DNA of 7,018 bases, from the NCBI GenBank assembly GCA_002686955.1, contig NYZA01000192.1, positions 1-7,018 on the forward strand. Reading direction: 5' to 3'. Made by a program: the position numbers and the translations under genes. The notes beneath the pieces are model-generated. The model was not told the DNA's origin. It saw only the letters and a program-made list of their open reading frames with translations, and made no database searches. How positions within the stretch are numbered: position 1 is the stretch's first letter; every line of letters starts with the position of its first letter. This DNA comes from Gemmatimonadota bacterium. GTDB lineage: Bacteria; GCA-2686955. Positions 6,934-7,018 of this stretch are shown piece after piece.

Positions 6934-7018
6934 TCAGACATTGAACCGATAGTTGACCACATCGCCGTCGACCATCACGTAGCTCTTTCCCTCCAGACGC
7001 ATCTTTCCGGCGGACCGC
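6934..7018 (-). CDS. ychF: 3' end of ychF (redox-regulated ATPase/GTPase YchF, Obg-like), partial
   Basis: The minus strand is open from the window edge to a TGA at 6936-6934, giving the last 27 complete codons (RSAGKMRLEGKSYVMVDGD, then VVNYRFNV). This matches the C-terminal TGS domain of YchF, whose end is very conserved: A/E-x-G-K-x-R-x-E-G-K-x-Y-x-V-x-D-G-D-V, closing in RFNV. YchF is a universally conserved cytoplasmic P-loop NTPase of the Obg/OLA1 group that hydrolyses ATP and associates with ribosomes. The G domain and start lie outside the window, so motifs such as the P-loop cannot be checked. Although it is short, the match to the terminal signature is specific. The next gene on this strand begins 85 bases downstream. 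Confidence 0.88.
   Translation of the reverse strand, partial: RSAGKMRLEGKSYVMVDGDVVNYRFNV

Overview
The window is 7,018 bases of GC-rich DNA, dense with genes. It looks like a bacterial chromosome, not a plasmid or phage: genes overlap or nearly touch, a housekeeping gene (ychF) sits at the right edge, and there is no transposase, integrase, tRNA or CRISPR array. The high GC content and GC-rich third codon positions suggest a soil, sediment or marine bacterium of the myxobacterial, acidobacterial or related uncultured type. I cannot fix the phylum from the sequence.

Layout. Positions 1-5526 carry five genes on the + strand: (1) the 3' end of a small membrane-protein gene, possibly a CDP-alcohol phosphatidyltransferase (1-468); (2) a sugar/alcohol-phosphate nucleotidyltransferase of the LicC (phosphocholine cytidylyltransferase) type (526-1269); (3) a Wzx/MOP-type polysaccharide flippase starting at TTG (1266-2858); (4) an alkaline-phosphatase-superfamily 'sulfatase' with Thr in place of the formylglycine Cys (2855-4318); (5) a GT4 glycosyltransferase (4339-5526). 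Genes 2-3 overlap by TTGA, genes 3-4 by ATGA, and genes 4-5 are 20 bases apart, so they are very probably one translationally coupled operon.

Positions 5499-7018 are on the - strand: a complete saccharopine reductase (LYS9-like; 5499-6848, GTG start), preceded in its direction of transcription by the last 27 codons of ychF (6934-7018). The glycosyltransferase and the saccharopine reductase converge and overlap by 28 bases.

How the genes could work together (inference). The + strand set fits assembly of a cell-surface glycoconjugate. The nucleotidyltransferase would activate a phospho-alcohol or sugar phosphate. The putative CDP-alcohol enzyme could transfer it. The GT4 enzyme would add a sugar, and the flippase would move the lipid-linked product across the inner membrane. 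The Thr-type sulfatase-fold enzyme would act on a phosphoester or phospho-substituent. The - strand genes are metabolic and housekeeping genes with no obvious link to this pathway. I found no clearly new defence or mobile system. The most interesting point is the possible phospho-substituent chemistry of the operon.
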